Source: Parasediminibacterium sp046546515
GTDB lineage: Bacteria; Bacteroidota; Bacteroidia; Chitinophagales; Chitinophagaceae
Assembly: GCF_046546515.1 (NCBI RefSeq)
Contig: NZ_JBKHKJ010000003.1
Span: 124,001-188,000 of the forward strand
Direction: 5' to 3'
Length of the DNA stretch: 64,000 nt
Numbering within the stretch: the first letter of the stretch is position 1; the number at the start of each line of letters is the position of its first letter. Positions 44,235-56,800 of the stretch are shown one piece after another. The notes below the pieces were generated by a model. It did not search any database. It was given only the letters and a program-made list of their open reading frames with translations, and was not told where the DNA came from. Position numbers and translations under genes: made by a program.

Positions 44235-44620
44235 AAAACAAGAAATATGTAAAGTTGAGGAATAAAAATGTTGTTGTGTTAGCGTGGCAAATTGGCCACT
44301 TGCATTAGGCAATACTCGCTGTAGCAACACTGGCATAGCATATCGTTTCATAAAAGGCAATAATTAGAATGTAAAAGTACCTAGCTATTAACGTTGCTAC
44401 TTATCCAAATGTTGCAAACACTTGTCCTTTTCGCTAATTCACTTGTTTTCGGGTGGTCTAGTGGGTTTCGGCAACGTTTGCAGTGGTGGAAATGCAAAAG
44501 TGAAGGTATCTATGTTTGGCTAGTTAATTGGGCGAAAAAGGGGTATCAGGCGTGCAGATAGAAGCGGATTAAATATACGCTCATTTCAAAATTTCGCTTT
44601 TTCTTGCTGCCCCGCAAGCA

Positions 44621-44675
44621 TCCTATATGGGGGAATTTTGGGATGCTCATGGGGGCATATTTCCCCCATATAGGA
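44621..44675 (+). repeat. Hairpin block H, copy 2
   Basis: TCCTATATGGGGGAA (44621-44635) pairs perfectly over 15 bp with TTCCCCCATATAGGA (44661-44675). A second left arm, CATGGGGGCAT (44648-44658), competes for the same CCCCCAT. The sequence after it, ATTTTGGCCTATATA, is also found after copy 3 with one change. Confidence 0.8.
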
Positions 44676-44781
44676 TTTTCATTTTGGCCTATATACTTAT
44701 TCATGCCAATTTTACATTAAAGGAGCAACTAGTGGCATCTTGGCCTTGCCTCCTGCATCGGATGTTAGTTGGCTTAGCAAA

Positions 44782-44945
44782 ATGACAATCCACCATCAAA
44801 ATCTTATCAGTGTATTATCAATAAATTATCAGTTTCATATAATAAAACGATCATTCCATTATCAATATATAATCATAAAATTCACTTAAATTATCATAAA
44901 AAATGAAGCTATAAAAACAAAAAAAAACTGAATATCAATGAGTTA
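44782..44945 (+). repeat. 11-bp ATTATCA array with TCAATGAGTTA anchor
   Basis: Units begin at 44782, 44793, 44804, 44815, 44826, 44837, 44848, 44859, 44870, 44881 and 44891: ten steps, nine of exactly 11 bp and the last of 10 bp. The best-kept core is TTATCA (44804, 44815, 44826, 44859, 44891). 44 bp after the last unit comes TATCAATGAGTTACA (anchor from 44935), as in the other arrays. Confidence 0.85.
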
Positions 44946-45029
44946 CATGCAAAAAAGGAAAATTGAAAAAAAATAAATAACCAAAAAACAAAAAAAAACC
45001 ACTTCAAACCCGGAGGTTTTTTGGGTTAG

Positions 45030-45316
45030 CCTAACCTTAGCTCGCTGCCCATAGGGGGTTCATTTTTAACATAAAAAAAACGTTATTATGAACTACATCC
45101 GTACTAAAAAAACACCCAAAAATCACTCACTTTTCAGCGGAAATCACTCATAAATCACTCACAAAACACTCAAAAATCACTCACAAAACACTCAAAAAAC
45201 ACTCACATTTCACTCACAAAACACTCATCTTAAAAAACTTAAAAGCACTGCATTTCAATGAGTTATAATGAAATAACATCTAAAAACTAAATTCAGGTTG
45301 CCAAAAGCTAGCCAAA
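45030..45316 (+). repeat. Element A, copy 2, with exact 11-bp ACTCAC array
   Basis: Aligns with 18345-18642. Flanks are nearly the same (CTAACCTTAGCTCGCTGCCC, TATGAACTACATCCGTACT, CATCTTAAAAAACTT, GCATTTCAATGAGTTAT, AAATTCAGGTTGCCAAAAGC). The array word differs: ACTC starts at 45146, 157, 168, 179, 190, 201, 212 and 223, exactly 11 bp apart, with weaker units at 45103, 45114 and 45125. Measured between the flanks, the array is 11 bp, one unit, shorter than in copy 1. Confidence 0.85.
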
Positions 45317-45504
45317 TCTGCGCTACGATGCTTGTAGCCTCGAAGCCCTTTGGTGTTGCTTGTAGCAACAAAATACTATGTTTCAAATTTTCCCTAGTTG
45401 TTAGTGAAACACCAACCGCTAGAAAATATCAACAAAAAAGCACGGCCTAAACAGGCAATAGTTAGTTCATGGCCTACTATCCTTATATCATTGCCAGAAA
45501 GCAA

Positions 45505-45528
45505 TAAAACCCCTAAAAAGGGGCTTTA
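45505..45528 (-). terminator. Terminator of the GH3 gene
   Basis: On the minus strand AAAGCCCC, a TTTTTA loop and GGGGTTTT followed by ATTGC, 24 bp past the GH3 stop codon. The U-rich side is on the minus strand, so it suits the GH3 gene. Confidence 0.75.
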
Positions 45529-45551
45529 TTGGTCGCATTCGGTACATTCTA

Positions 45552-47768
45552 TTAATTCACTTTCAACCGCGTATCCAACTTTATATCTCCAGAAGATTCC
45601 CCTACGCCAATAGCATAATCGCCTGGATAAACAACATACTCATTTTTTGTTTCATCGTATTGCCTTAGCGAGGCAACTGCAAACTTGATGGAAACCTTTT
45701 CCGTGTTCCCCGCTTTGATGGCTGCTTTTTTAAAGCCAATTAATACTTTTACCGGGCGGAACCCGTGGATATTTTTTGCAGTGGCATAAAGCTGAACCAC
45801 GCTCCCACCATCTACTGTTGAAACATTCTTCACTTTTACTGTAATGGAAACAGAATCTTTTGCGGTGGCAACAACTTGGGAAAGTTTTGCATTGGTATAT
45901 GAAAAAGACGAATAGCTAAGCCCATAACCAAAAGGATACAGCGGTTTTCCTGTAAAATACCTATACGTCCTGCCTTTCATGTCATAGTCTTCAAATGCTG
46001 GCAAATCTTTTTCCGTCTTGTAAAAAGTAATGGGCAGCCTACCAGTTGGGTTATATGCCCCGGTTAATATATCAGCCAAGGCATTACCACCCTGCTGCCC
46101 TGGATACCAGGCTTCAACTATTGCATCAAGGTTTTCGTTCTCCCAGTTTAGTGCCAATGCACTGCCATTGGTAGTTACCAGCACCACTTTTTTCCCGGCA
46201 GCTTTCAGGGCTTTCAATGCATCTAACTGCACTTCGGGCAAATCTAGGCTTGTCCTGTCCCCTTTATAAAACCCCTTCATGTCTAGCTTGCTTTCCTCGC
46301 CTTCAACCCTTGAAGAAATACCGCCACAAAAAATAACCACATCGGCAGACTTGCACGCTTCTACCAATTTAGCAACGCTATCATCCTTATTCGCTTTACT
46401 GGCATATACTAGTTCAGGCTTTTTGATAAAGTTATTTGTGATAATAGTTGCTGATGAACCCTGTTTTGATTGAATGCCTTGTAAAAAAGTAACTGGCAGT
46501 GCAGGCGTGCCATTGTAATTGCCATTGAGTACCCCTTTGTCGTTGGCAAAAGGGCCTACCACCGCAACTGTGGCTTGCTTGCCACTTAAACTTAGCGGTA
46601 GTATCTTGCTTTTGTTTTGCAGCAATACCATGCTTTCCAAGGCCGTTTGTTTTGCCAATGCGTCATGTTCAGGGGTATTGTTTTCCGAATAAGGTATCTG
46701 CTTATATTTCACCAGCACATTATCGTCAAACATACCCAGTTTAAACAAGGCCAACATCAGGCGGTTTACTGAAACATCCAGTTCTTTTTCTGTAATAATA
46801 CCGTTTTCTACTGCTTTCATCATGCTAGTGTATTCGCCGCCACAGGTAAGGTCGCACCCTGCTTTCACGGCCAAGGCCGATGCTTCTGGCTGCGACTTGG
46901 CATAGTGGTGGTGCTGGTAAATATCACCTATTGCCCCGCAATCGGATACTACATACCCCTTAAACCCCCATTTTTTGCGAAGCACTGTATCCAGCAAAAA
47001 GTTGCTGGCACAGGCTGGCACGCCGTTTATACGATTGTAAGCCCCCATCACGCTATATACTTTACCTTCTTTTACCAATGCTTCAAAAGCAGGCAGGTAG
47101 GTGTCGAACATATCTGCTTTGCTTACCACCGCATCAAAAACATGGCGGTTATATTCGCTGCCGCTATGCACGGCATAATGCTTGGCAGTTGCTATTACTT
47201 TAAAATAGGTAGGGTCGTTTCCTTGCAGCCCTTTTACAAAGGCAACACCAGTGCGGGCAGTGAGGAATGGGTCTTCTCCGTAGGTTTCTTGCCCCCTGCC
47301 CCAGCGTGGGTCCCGGAATATGTTGATATTTGGCGTCCACATGGTAAGCCCTTGGTAAATTTTACGTTCCCCCTTACGAATATGTTCTTCATGCTTGGCT
47401 CTTGCCTCGGTAGAAATGGCATCTGCCACACGGTACACAAGCGCGGGGTTCCAAGTAGCTGCAAAAGCTATTGCCTGTGGAAACACCGTAGCCACCCCAT
47501 CTCTTGCCACCCCATGCAGGCATTCGTTCCACCAATTATATGCAGGTATGCCCAGCCTATCCACTGGCTTTGCATTGTTTTGCATTAATGCTAATTTTTC
47601 TTCAAGCGTCAGTTGGCTCACTAAATCTTTAGCCCTTTCTTCAAATGCAAATGAAGCATCCTGAAAGCGGTACAATTTGCTTTTAGCACTGTCATTCTGT
47701 GCATAAATAGGACGATAACTTAAAAACATTACTAGTAATGCCAAACAGGCAACCTTCAAATGTGTCAT
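45552..47768 (-). CDS. Secreted GH3 beta-glycosidase (beta-glucosidase/xylosidase type)
   Basis: 738 aa with a signal peptide (ACLALLVMFLSYRPIYAQ). The N-terminal TIM barrel holds LTLEEKLALMQNNAKPVDRL, the xylosidase-like YNWWNECLHGVAR, FRDPRWGRGQETYGEDPFL, IATAKHYAVHSGSEYNRH, and the nucleophile Asp276 in GYVVSDCGAI. The alpha/beta sandwich (about 390-600) and the C-terminal fibronectin-like domain (VVQLYATAKNIHGFRPVKVL) complete the usual three-domain layout. NWWNECLHG favours xylosidase or related exo-enzymes over classic BglX, but specificity is uncertain. It starts 50 bp after the giant lyase-fusion gene and is probably co-transcribed with it. Confidence 0.92.
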   Translation of the reverse strand: MTHLKVACLALLVMFLSYRPIYAQNDSAKSKLYRFQDASFAFEERAKDLVSQLTLEEKLALMQNNAKPVDRLGIPAYNWWNECLHGVARDGVATVFPQAIAFAATWNPALVYRVADAISTEARAKHEEHIRKGERKIYQGLTMWTPNINIFRDPRWGRGQETYGEDPFLTARTGVAFVKGLQGNDPTYFKVIATAKHYAVHSGSEYNRHVFDAVVSKADMFDTYLPAFEALVKEGKVYSVMGAYNRINGVPACASNFLLDTVLRKKWGFKGYVVSDCGAIGDIYQHHHYAKSQPEASALAVKAGCDLTCGGEYTSMMKAVENGIITEKELDVSVNRLMLALFKLGMFDDNVLVKYKQIPYSENNTPEHDALAKQTALESMVLLQNKSKILPLSLSGKQATVAVVGPFANDKGVLNGNYNGTPALPVTFLQGIQSKQGSSATIITNNFIKKPELVYASKANKDDSVAKLVEACKSADVVIFCGGISSRVEGEESKLDMKGFYKGDRTSLDLPEVQLDALKALKAAGKKVVLVTTNGSALALNWENENLDAIVEAWYPGQQGGNALADILTGAYNPTGRLPITFYKTEKDLPAFEDYDMKGRTYRYFTGKPLYPFGYGLSYSSFSYTNAKLSQVVATAKDSVSITVKVKNVSTVDGGSVVQLYATAKNIHGFRPVKVLIGFKKAAIKAGNTEKVSIKFAVASLRQYDETKNEYVVYPGDYAIGVGESSGDIKLDTRLKVN

Positions 47769-47818
47769 TATATATGTATTTGCATTTAATTGGGTTGAAA
47801 TTAAGGTATTATAACATC

Positions 47819-50800
47819 TTACTCCACTACTACTTTCATCCTTTTTATGTTGCTGCCCTTATTTGTTACCTGTACCTCATAAGCCCCTGATGCTACTTTG
47901 CTGTTGCCAAAATCAATAGCTTGGGTAGCTTCACCTCCTGCATATTGTATTGTTTTAGACAGCACAGCTTGGCCAAGCAGGTTGTAAACGACTATATTAT
48001 ACGTGCCTGCCGGCATATTTTTAAAGTGCAGGTTAAAGGCATTAGCCACAATCAAGGTAGGGTACAAGCTAAGTTGAGGGTTGCTGCCCGAGAATTGAAC
48101 CTGAATTGTATTGCTGTAGCTAGCACTGCCATCTAGTCCCAATGCTTTTACCCTATAATAGTTTGCACCTTCATCTGGGCTTGGGTCAATGGCTGTATAA
48201 GATTGTTGATGGGCAGCTTTTACAGTGGCAATCCCCTTATTGACAAACCCATCAATACTTTTTTCCACTACATAGCTACTAATGTTGGCCTCATTGGCAA
48301 CACCCCAATTTAGCACTGTTTTGCCATTTACTATATTGCCATCCAGCCCTGTAAAAGTTACTGGCAATGTGCCTGCTTGCCCTATTACGAGCACAAAACG
48401 CCCTTTGCCCCTGCTGTTCGTGTCGCTTGTAATGGCAAAATCATACAAAGGGCTGATCGTAATGTTTTGCCGTGTGCCTAGCAAATTATCCAGCAGCACA
48501 ATATCGGTAGTGCTATCAAAACCAACCAAGCCCGTGAAACGGAAGCGGAAACTACCTGGCACAGTGCTTGCCACAGATAACCGCACCGTGTCTTTCTTCA
48601 ACCCTAATGGGCGGGTCGCTATCGCCAGCAGGTAGCCACTGTCTTTCTGTATGCACAAGGTTTGTGTGCCACTGTCAAAAGACGTGGCATCCCATGTTGG
48701 GTTGTATCCTTTGGTGCCTTGGCTGTGGTAGCGCACCGCAACCTCGTCAAGCAGCGTGTCATTTGTAGTGTACATGCCCATCCTGATTAATTGCTCGTTG
48801 CTTGTGCCAAAATAGCTAAAGTTGGGTATTGTGGAGTCTATTTTGTGCGTTTCCCTGAACGTGACGGATGTTCCTGTTTTATTCGCTTCCACAAAAAATG
48901 CCTGCCCTATGGCAATGAAATCACCTTTTGTATCGTTGTACCCCGTTGCCGCATTGGTAACCAATCCGTTTGAATAGGTAGTATAATTGCCATTGCCATA
49001 GTGGCTGTATGTCCACATTTTGTTGTTAATTGCTGGGTTAGCAGCTTGGAAAGCTGTAAACCGCATCTGGCAAGGATACGGGTTTGCCAATAATGAATAA
49101 AGGTAATTTGAAGTATCGTTCAAAGCTACTGTTACTGGCCCTTGTGCAAGCAGACCTGTTGCACTTAGCACAACGCTTGTTGGTGCTGCAGGGGTAAGGC
49201 TGTTTAGCTGGTCGGCACAGCTGCCCGTGTTCCTGTCGCCCCTTATGTTCATCGAGTACCCCGTGCCTGGCGTGAGCAGCGTGGCATTGGTGTTGGGCAC
49301 AGAAATCCACCTGCTGCCATTTACTGCCACAGCTTGGCAAGTGTACATGCTTGGCTTGTTGCTTTGCGTTTTGTCAAAACCATTGCTGTTGAACTTGCTA
49401 CCGCCAGTGCCGCAGACTGTGCCACCCGTGCCAGTACCTGTGATATAGATTTGCTGCTGCCATGCGCTATCTACACGTTGTGTTACAGTACTGCCTATAT
49501 AGCTTGATTTGCGTGCTGTTTTAGAGGGTATATACAATTGTTGGGTAACTTTTCCAGTAATATACCCCCCATTGATACCACCTTGCGATACCCTTGCCGT
49601 GCCTGTTGTGGCATTGGATACAAGCGTTAGGTTGCCACCGGATGCCAAAATACCTGCGGTTGGCTTCACAATGTTAATTACGTTCAGCCCATTGCCCAAG
49701 GCAACCGTGCCGCTGCTATTCACCACCAAGGTATCCAATACATTGGTGGTTCCGGGCGTGGTTTGGTCAAAATTCAATGTGCCAGTACCCAGCATGGTTA
49801 TGCCCGAGGAGGCTGACCCAGTTATGGTGCCTGTACCTGACAAGACACCATTCACAGTAAGGTTGTACCCATTCAAATTCAGCCCTGAAGACAGGGTAAG
49901 GTTATTAACTGATAAATTAGTAGTTAGCTTAGGGACATTTGTTGCAATGATTACATTGGTAGACGAAGTAGGCAAGCCACCGCACCAATTGCCTACGCTA
50001 TTGGCATCCCCACCATTGGCACCTACATAACTACCAGGCGTGCAATTATTAACTACTGAATTCACATTACCCAAAACGCTTAAATAAGTAGTATTAGCAG
50101 CAAATGCAAGCCCCGATTTTGTGAGGCTATAAGCATTGCCTCCAAGGGAGGCTGGCGTGCCAATAGTGCTAGTAGCATAAGAAGTATTATAAATACCTAC
50201 CTCGCAACTATTGCCAACTGCAAAAGATGTTGCTTGGTCTGCCGTGTTGAACTGGTAAAGCAAGGTAGTAGAACTGGTAGCAGTTGCCGCAGCAACAGAC
50301 CATTGCAAGTTTACAATCTTAGAATAATCCGAAACGGCATTGGTTATAGTGGGGCTAACACCAACCGTCATATCCGAGGCAATGTTATTTGTAATGTTGA
50401 TAGGTGAGTAGGATGTACTAGTGCCTAAAGGAAATGCAGTAGCCGTGGAAACCGCTTTGCGCACAAGCCTTCCCGTGCCATTGGTAACGATGTAGCTGGA
50501 AGATGAGGCAGAAGCAATTGCACTGCCACTATTAATAGTTAAATTATTATTGCCAAGTGCTATATTGCCACTTGTAAGTGTAAGTGTCCCCATAATGGTG
50601 GCAGCACTATTTAATGTAGCCCCAGCGGCATTGTTAATCGTTAGACTATTTAAAGTTGTTGCCCCAATCGACTGGCTGGCTGTGCCATTCAGGTTGATGG
50701 TATTATTGGTAACAATATAATTGCCAGTAGAAAAGCTTGCGGAAGCAATATAATTGCCCGCAATATTGATAGTGCTACCATTTACCAACGTAACACTGTT

Positions 50801-53800
50801 TGTACCCCTGCTGCCACCAATAGACAAATGGTAGTAGCTATTGGCAGGTATGTTTTGCGCCCCTGTGCCATTAAAGTTTACCGTGTTGCCTGTTGCTGTG
50901 TCGGCCATGCTTGCAATAGTATAGGTACCACCCAAGTTCAAGGTGCTGTTTGACCCTTGGGTTAAGCTTCCTGTGCCAGACAATGCAGTTGAAACTGTAA
51001 GTGTGCCATTATTGGTAACCACAGTAGGGCTGGTTACCGTTACATTAGGGATAGATAGCGTTCCTGCTATTGCTTGGCTATTGGTATTAAACGTATAAGT
51101 ACCAGTGCCTGCCGTGAATGTGCCGCTGTTGCTGATGCCACCTTGGAAAGTAACATTTGCATTGTTGCCTGTGTTACTCCAAACACCATCGGAATTGATG
51201 TTTACTCCCCCTACAAATTTGTAGGTTCCAGAAGTAGTTGGTAAGGTAAACGTTGCTGTTGTGGTGCTTGATCCAGAACCGATATTTGCCGTGCTAGAAT
51301 CTGTAAAGTTTTGGCTGTTCACATTGAAACTGCCCGCACTTAGTGTGAAAGATTTTACGTATGTAATTGGTTTCAAAAGCGAAACATTAGCATTATTGAT
51401 AACCAAAGCATTTAGATAGGCATTGCCGCCTCCATTGTCAATATTTATATTTAACGACCCCGTTCCATTACCATTGATTGTGAGAGAGGATGTATTTGTG
51501 CCACCAGCTCTAATATATACTGAGCCAGTACAAGTTTGCCCAGCCGTACCTAAAGTGATATTCCTGGTGGAAACTGCTGAGTTATTTGAATTGATATAAT
51601 TGGTTGTCCCCAAATTGGTTAATGTAACAGGATCGCCACCATTTATAGCCGTAATAGCAATATCGCTTCCCAAATTAATGGTAGTGGTGGAAGTATTGTT
51701 TACCCCAATGGTTACATAATCCAGCGACAAAGGATTACCTGTAGCAGGCCCTGTAAGCGACTGCGAACCAGAAGCCGCATTGAAATACACCATCCTGCCA
51801 TTGCAAACAAGACCACCAGGGGCACTGTTATAGGCACTTGAAGCTACTTGAGTGGCACTAATGCCATTACCCCCAGTTACTTTTAAGTCTCCACCGCTTG
51901 CTGTACTTAACACTAAGCCGTTGCCTGTTGTGGCAGCACTAATGGTTAAAGCACCAGTTATTTGGCGATAGGCAGTAGCAGATCCGAAACTAACTACCGT
52001 GTTTGAGGCTGATGTGCCAATGGTTACATTCACAGGTACACCCGCGCCACTTGCAGCACCGCTTACCCATTCTACTCCGGGATTGGTAACAGCACCTGTA
52101 TTATATGCAATGGTAGAGCTGCTGCCGTAATTGGGGCTATTACCAGCAATAGATGCCCCACTATTTAAACTAAGCGTACCATTGATGGTTGGGGCAGTAT
52201 TAAAAGTTAAAGTATTGCCTGTGATAATGCTATTAAAGCTAATTGCTGTTGTTCCATTGATGGTGGCAGCACCATTAAACGTGGTGGTATTGGAAGTAAA
52301 CGTAAAACTGCCATTATTGGTAATAGTTGCACCTGCATTAAAGGTTACCCCTGCGTTTGCGTTGGAAAGGGATGCGCCATTGCTTACCGTTAAATTGTTG
52401 ATGCCCGATACTGTACTACCAATAGATACAGCATTGTTTATAGTAGCCGTAAAATTAGAAGAGGGTGTACTTGCACCTAGCCATGTAGTGCCTGTGCCAA
52501 AAGAACCATCATACCGGGTGGCGTAGCCATTTATAAAAGTTGCTAGGCTAGTGTTGGTAGTAGTGCCACCAGAGTTACTTACGGTAATTGTATTGTTACT
52601 TGCAGATGTGTTTACCAATATCTTCAAAGAAATAGGTACACCAGAAGTACTTAAAACAGTAGCTGATTGCCCACCCACAGTAACTACGCTGCCTGTTTCG
52701 AAACCTGTGCCTGTGATGGTAATGGTGTCACGTGCATAAAAGCTATTGGCAGCAGTCAATGGCACACAAGAACTCACGCCGGTAATAGCAGGTGCTGCAA
52801 TGGTGGCAACAGCCGCTACTAGGTAAGTATTGGTATTGGCTGACAAAGCTAAACCAGTGGTAGTAATGCTGGTATTGTTATACGCCCCACCTTTGAAGCT
52901 ATAAGTGGCTGCTGGCGTGGTGCTACTACTGCCTTGGGCTATCACTTTATTGCTGCCTAAACTGATGGGGGTAATAGCAATGCCGATGGTGTTTGCAACG
53001 CTGGAACTTACACGCCAATATTCGTTATTGCTTATAGAGTTAACGGTTGTACCATCTGCCGTTCCACCCGTGCTGCCATTGAATGCGGCAATAGTGATAT
53101 TGCCTGCAGCACTAGTAGCCGTGATGGTATCGGGCAAGTAATAATCGGTAGAAGAGGCATAAATACCTACAGGGAATGGATAGCTTGTGCTACCTGCCGC
53201 AACTGTTCTTACCAATGGGCCATCTATATATGCAATGGCACTGCCACCACTGAGGGTTGCGGAATTGGTAAGTGTGAACGTATTGGTAGCCGTAGTTGTT
53301 ACTCTTCCTTTTGTTAGGGAGAAAACGCCAGAAACGGAAACAGCACCACTGATGTTTAAGGCATTGGTGGTATTTGTTTTATTGATTTGAAGATTGGTAA
53401 AACTGGTTGCGGAATTAATCGCTTGGCTGTTCACTCCAGAAAATACTACTGTTGAACCTGTTGTGGTTAATGTGCCAGACGTATTAGGCAAATAATTGCT
53501 GGTAATGGTTACCGTGCCACCATTGGGCAGTATCCTTCCGCCTGTTGTGCCGCCGGATATATCCAAATTATTGTAGGTAGTAGCCACAATATTTTGCGTG
53601 CCAGTGGTGCTATTGTATTTTACAGTACCGCCATAACTAATACCGCTTGGTATAGGTGTTGTACCCGTATTTTGAGTGCGGATGGTGCCATTGTTGGTGA
53701 TAGAAATACCTGAACCAGCTAATTGTCCATTACCTATGTCTAAGATTGCTCCAGCGTTAATGGTTAATGCCCCATTGATGGCAAGGTCGGTACTTGATGT

Positions 53801-56800
53801 AACAACACCTGCGGTATTAGCTATTGTTATATTATTGTAAGGATAAGCCGCATTGCCATCGATGGCTTCTGCAGCAGCACCACTCAAATTGATGGTATTG
53901 CCCGTAAATGAGAGGCTACCACTAGTAAAAGACAAGCCCGCTAATGATAAATTGCCCGTTATGTTTAAAGTACTGGGTATAGAAATATTGCCAGCCCTAG
54001 CACCAGTAAGTGTTAACCCATTATAGCCAAAGGATGGGACTGTTTGTGCAGCAACGCCGTTGAAAACAATAGTGCCCAAGCCGCCAGCATCTGTAATGGA
54101 GCTAGGTGTAAATACGTTGCTTACATAAACTGGTGCATTTACAAATGCCGTTGCAAAGCCACCTGTCAAGTCTAGGTTGTAGAACTGCATGGCAGGCACT
54201 GTTTGTTGGTTGCCTTTAAAAACAACGGTGGTTTGGTTGGGCGTGACTGTTCCAGTAGTTGCCACCAACGACCCTGTTAAATTAATAATGCCTGTAGGAT
54301 AGCTGCTTCCTCCCAATACCCTTGGCCCATTGTTGCCACCAGACATATCAAGGCTTACATATGTGCCTGGGGCAACGGTTTGGGTGCTGCTGCTATAATA
54401 AACAACATTGCCAGCCCAAGTGGCATTAGGGGGCAAGGCACCTGTGGTAGTATTATTGGCAGTACGTAAAGTGCCATTGCCACTTACTATTTTTAGTGTG
54501 CCGCCAAGTAGATTAGTACCCAAGTCAAGGGTTGACTTAGTAGCCAATTTCAAAGTATCTATAACAGATACATTACCAGTAGCAGTGATGGTACCAAATG
54601 AGCTTGTGTTTACATTCAGGTTTTGATAAGTGCCAGCGGGTATGTATTGCGGTCCGCTCGCTGAATTAAGCTGCACCTGCCCAGCCCATGTTACCCCACT
54701 TGGTATGCACGGGTTGGTGGTGCTTTGGGTTTGTAAAATACCAGTTCCTGTAGCAGTTGTTACAGTTCCCGAAAGGTTATAACTTCCCATGTTCAACGTG
54801 TTGGCTGTAGCAATGTTCAGTACGCCATTCACTACCAAATTGGCAGCAGCAGTGGAAGTGCTACCAGCCGTACTTGCATTCACCGATAGCCTTTTATAAG
54901 TACCCCCCACTATCGTTTGGCCACCAGTAGATTTATTGTATTCTATGTTCACATTCCATGTTTGCGCAGCAGGGAATGGTGAAGTGGAGTTGCTGCTGGT
55001 TTTGATTATGCCAAGCCCCACAATGCTTCCTTGCAGGGTCATATCACCAGCCAATTGCAGCACAGAATCAACCCTCAAGGTTGCCCCTGTTTGTATAGAT
55101 ATTTTATTTGCATAAGCAATGGCATTGGTAATGGCGGGCATATTGGTAATGCCAGTGGAAGGGATTACCACATTGTCTGTTGCAGCAGGAATTACGCCAG
55201 TTGCCCAGTTGCCCGATTTGTTCCAGATTGTATCAATAGCCCCCGTCCAGCTAATGCCTGTATCGCCAGAATTAAGCCCAATATTTGTCCTGCCTGCACT
55301 ATCCAAGCTAAAGGAAATGGTATTGGTTACGCCTGCATTGGTAATATAAACTTTGCTTTTATCAGCGCTCCAAGTAGTTACAGGAAGTGCATCACCATAT
55401 TGAAAAGGGAATAGTAATACTTTAAATTGGGGGTCAACCGCATTTGCCTCTATTTTAAACCTTCTTAACCCAGTGGAGGTATATGTAGTAGAATCAATTC
55501 CGCCAGCAAGGGTGCTGCTGATGGCACCAGTGGCATTTAATACCCTTATCAATAACCGTCTATTGCCTGTGGCACTCGGCTCTTTTAAAACTACGTCAAA
55601 CTTATAGTTGTTGTTGCTAAGGTTGGCATATGTGGTATCCACGCTTAAATCAGGCGCAATAGGCGTAATCCATTTATAATTGCTGGAAGCATTGTCTTTC
55701 TGTGCATCATCTGCCACTATTACATAAGGGTTCGTGGCCTGTATCATGGCAACTGTCCTGAATACCTTTTTCAGTATCCCATTAAAGTAAGGCCGCTCCA
55801 CCGCTCGCACATAATAGTATGGCGGCGTGAAATTGTCTGTGAATGTCAACCGGTTATACAGTGCTATGTTGTCAAAAGAATAGAAAGGGCTATATCGATA
55901 TTTATTGTATCCATCGTTAATTTTATTAACTGATGGCGGGCTTAATAGTGGGTTGTCATACAGCAAGCCCCCAAAACCCGAATTGTTCCATTGATAACTA
56001 TAAGCGTGGGTAGCATCCCCAGCAATGGTCATGATGCTGTCTGTTTTTTTATAGAATACCATCCTGCCTGGTGCAACACCCGAAGACCATGAAGTGCCTG
56101 TATCTGGCGAAACGCCCAAATCGTTCACCAACACTGCACTGGACACCTGTGTAGTGGATACTAAATCAAATGTAGATTGCCCACTAGCAATGGTGGTAAC
56201 CCTAGGGAACCAAATCCGTCCCAATGCACTATACAACACTTCATTTTTATTAGCATAAGTATGCCCTCCCCCATCTTGCCTACACGCAAAAAACACCATG
56301 GACGATGTAGAATCAAACCCACTACGCATCACGGCTTGCCCACCTAATGAATCGAAATAGAATTTATTGTTGCTTAGTGCTGCTTGTGCATAGCTGGTTA
56401 CAGGGGCAGCGAAATAGTTGGAGGCAAATAGCAATCCTGGCACATGTGTATTGAAACCTGCCCCATAATTATCGCCACAGGTTGTATTATTATAAGCATA
56501 ATAATTATTAGTTATGCCTGTCTGATTGGCATACTGACGCTGCATGGCATTTTTCCATATAAAATCCACCGAACTATCCGCTGGGAAAGCCCATTTCAAA
56601 CCACCTAAATCCATGAACGTATGTTTCCACCCGCCTGTAGATGGGCTGTTGGTACCCGTGCCGCCCAATATATCTGTACCTATCAATGAATAGCCGAATG
56701 GCTGAACTACCGCAGGTAAATATTTCTGTGCATAAGCTCGAATATTGGGATGACCAAGCAAACTAAATCCTCTTTTTGCCATGGCAACCAATAAAAACTC

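Larger units (their letters stand above)
44235..45551. other. Intergenic region with hairpin block, two 11-bp arrays and element A
   Basis: 1.3 kb with no supported gene. The first 340 bp hold the upstream region of the giant surface-protein gene on the minus strand; no clear TAnnTTTG was found there. Next come hairpin block H copy 2 (44621-44675), an ATTATCA array with anchor (44782-44945), element A copy 2 with an ACTCAC array (45030-45316), and a terminator for the GH3 gene (45505-45528). Confidence 0.65.
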
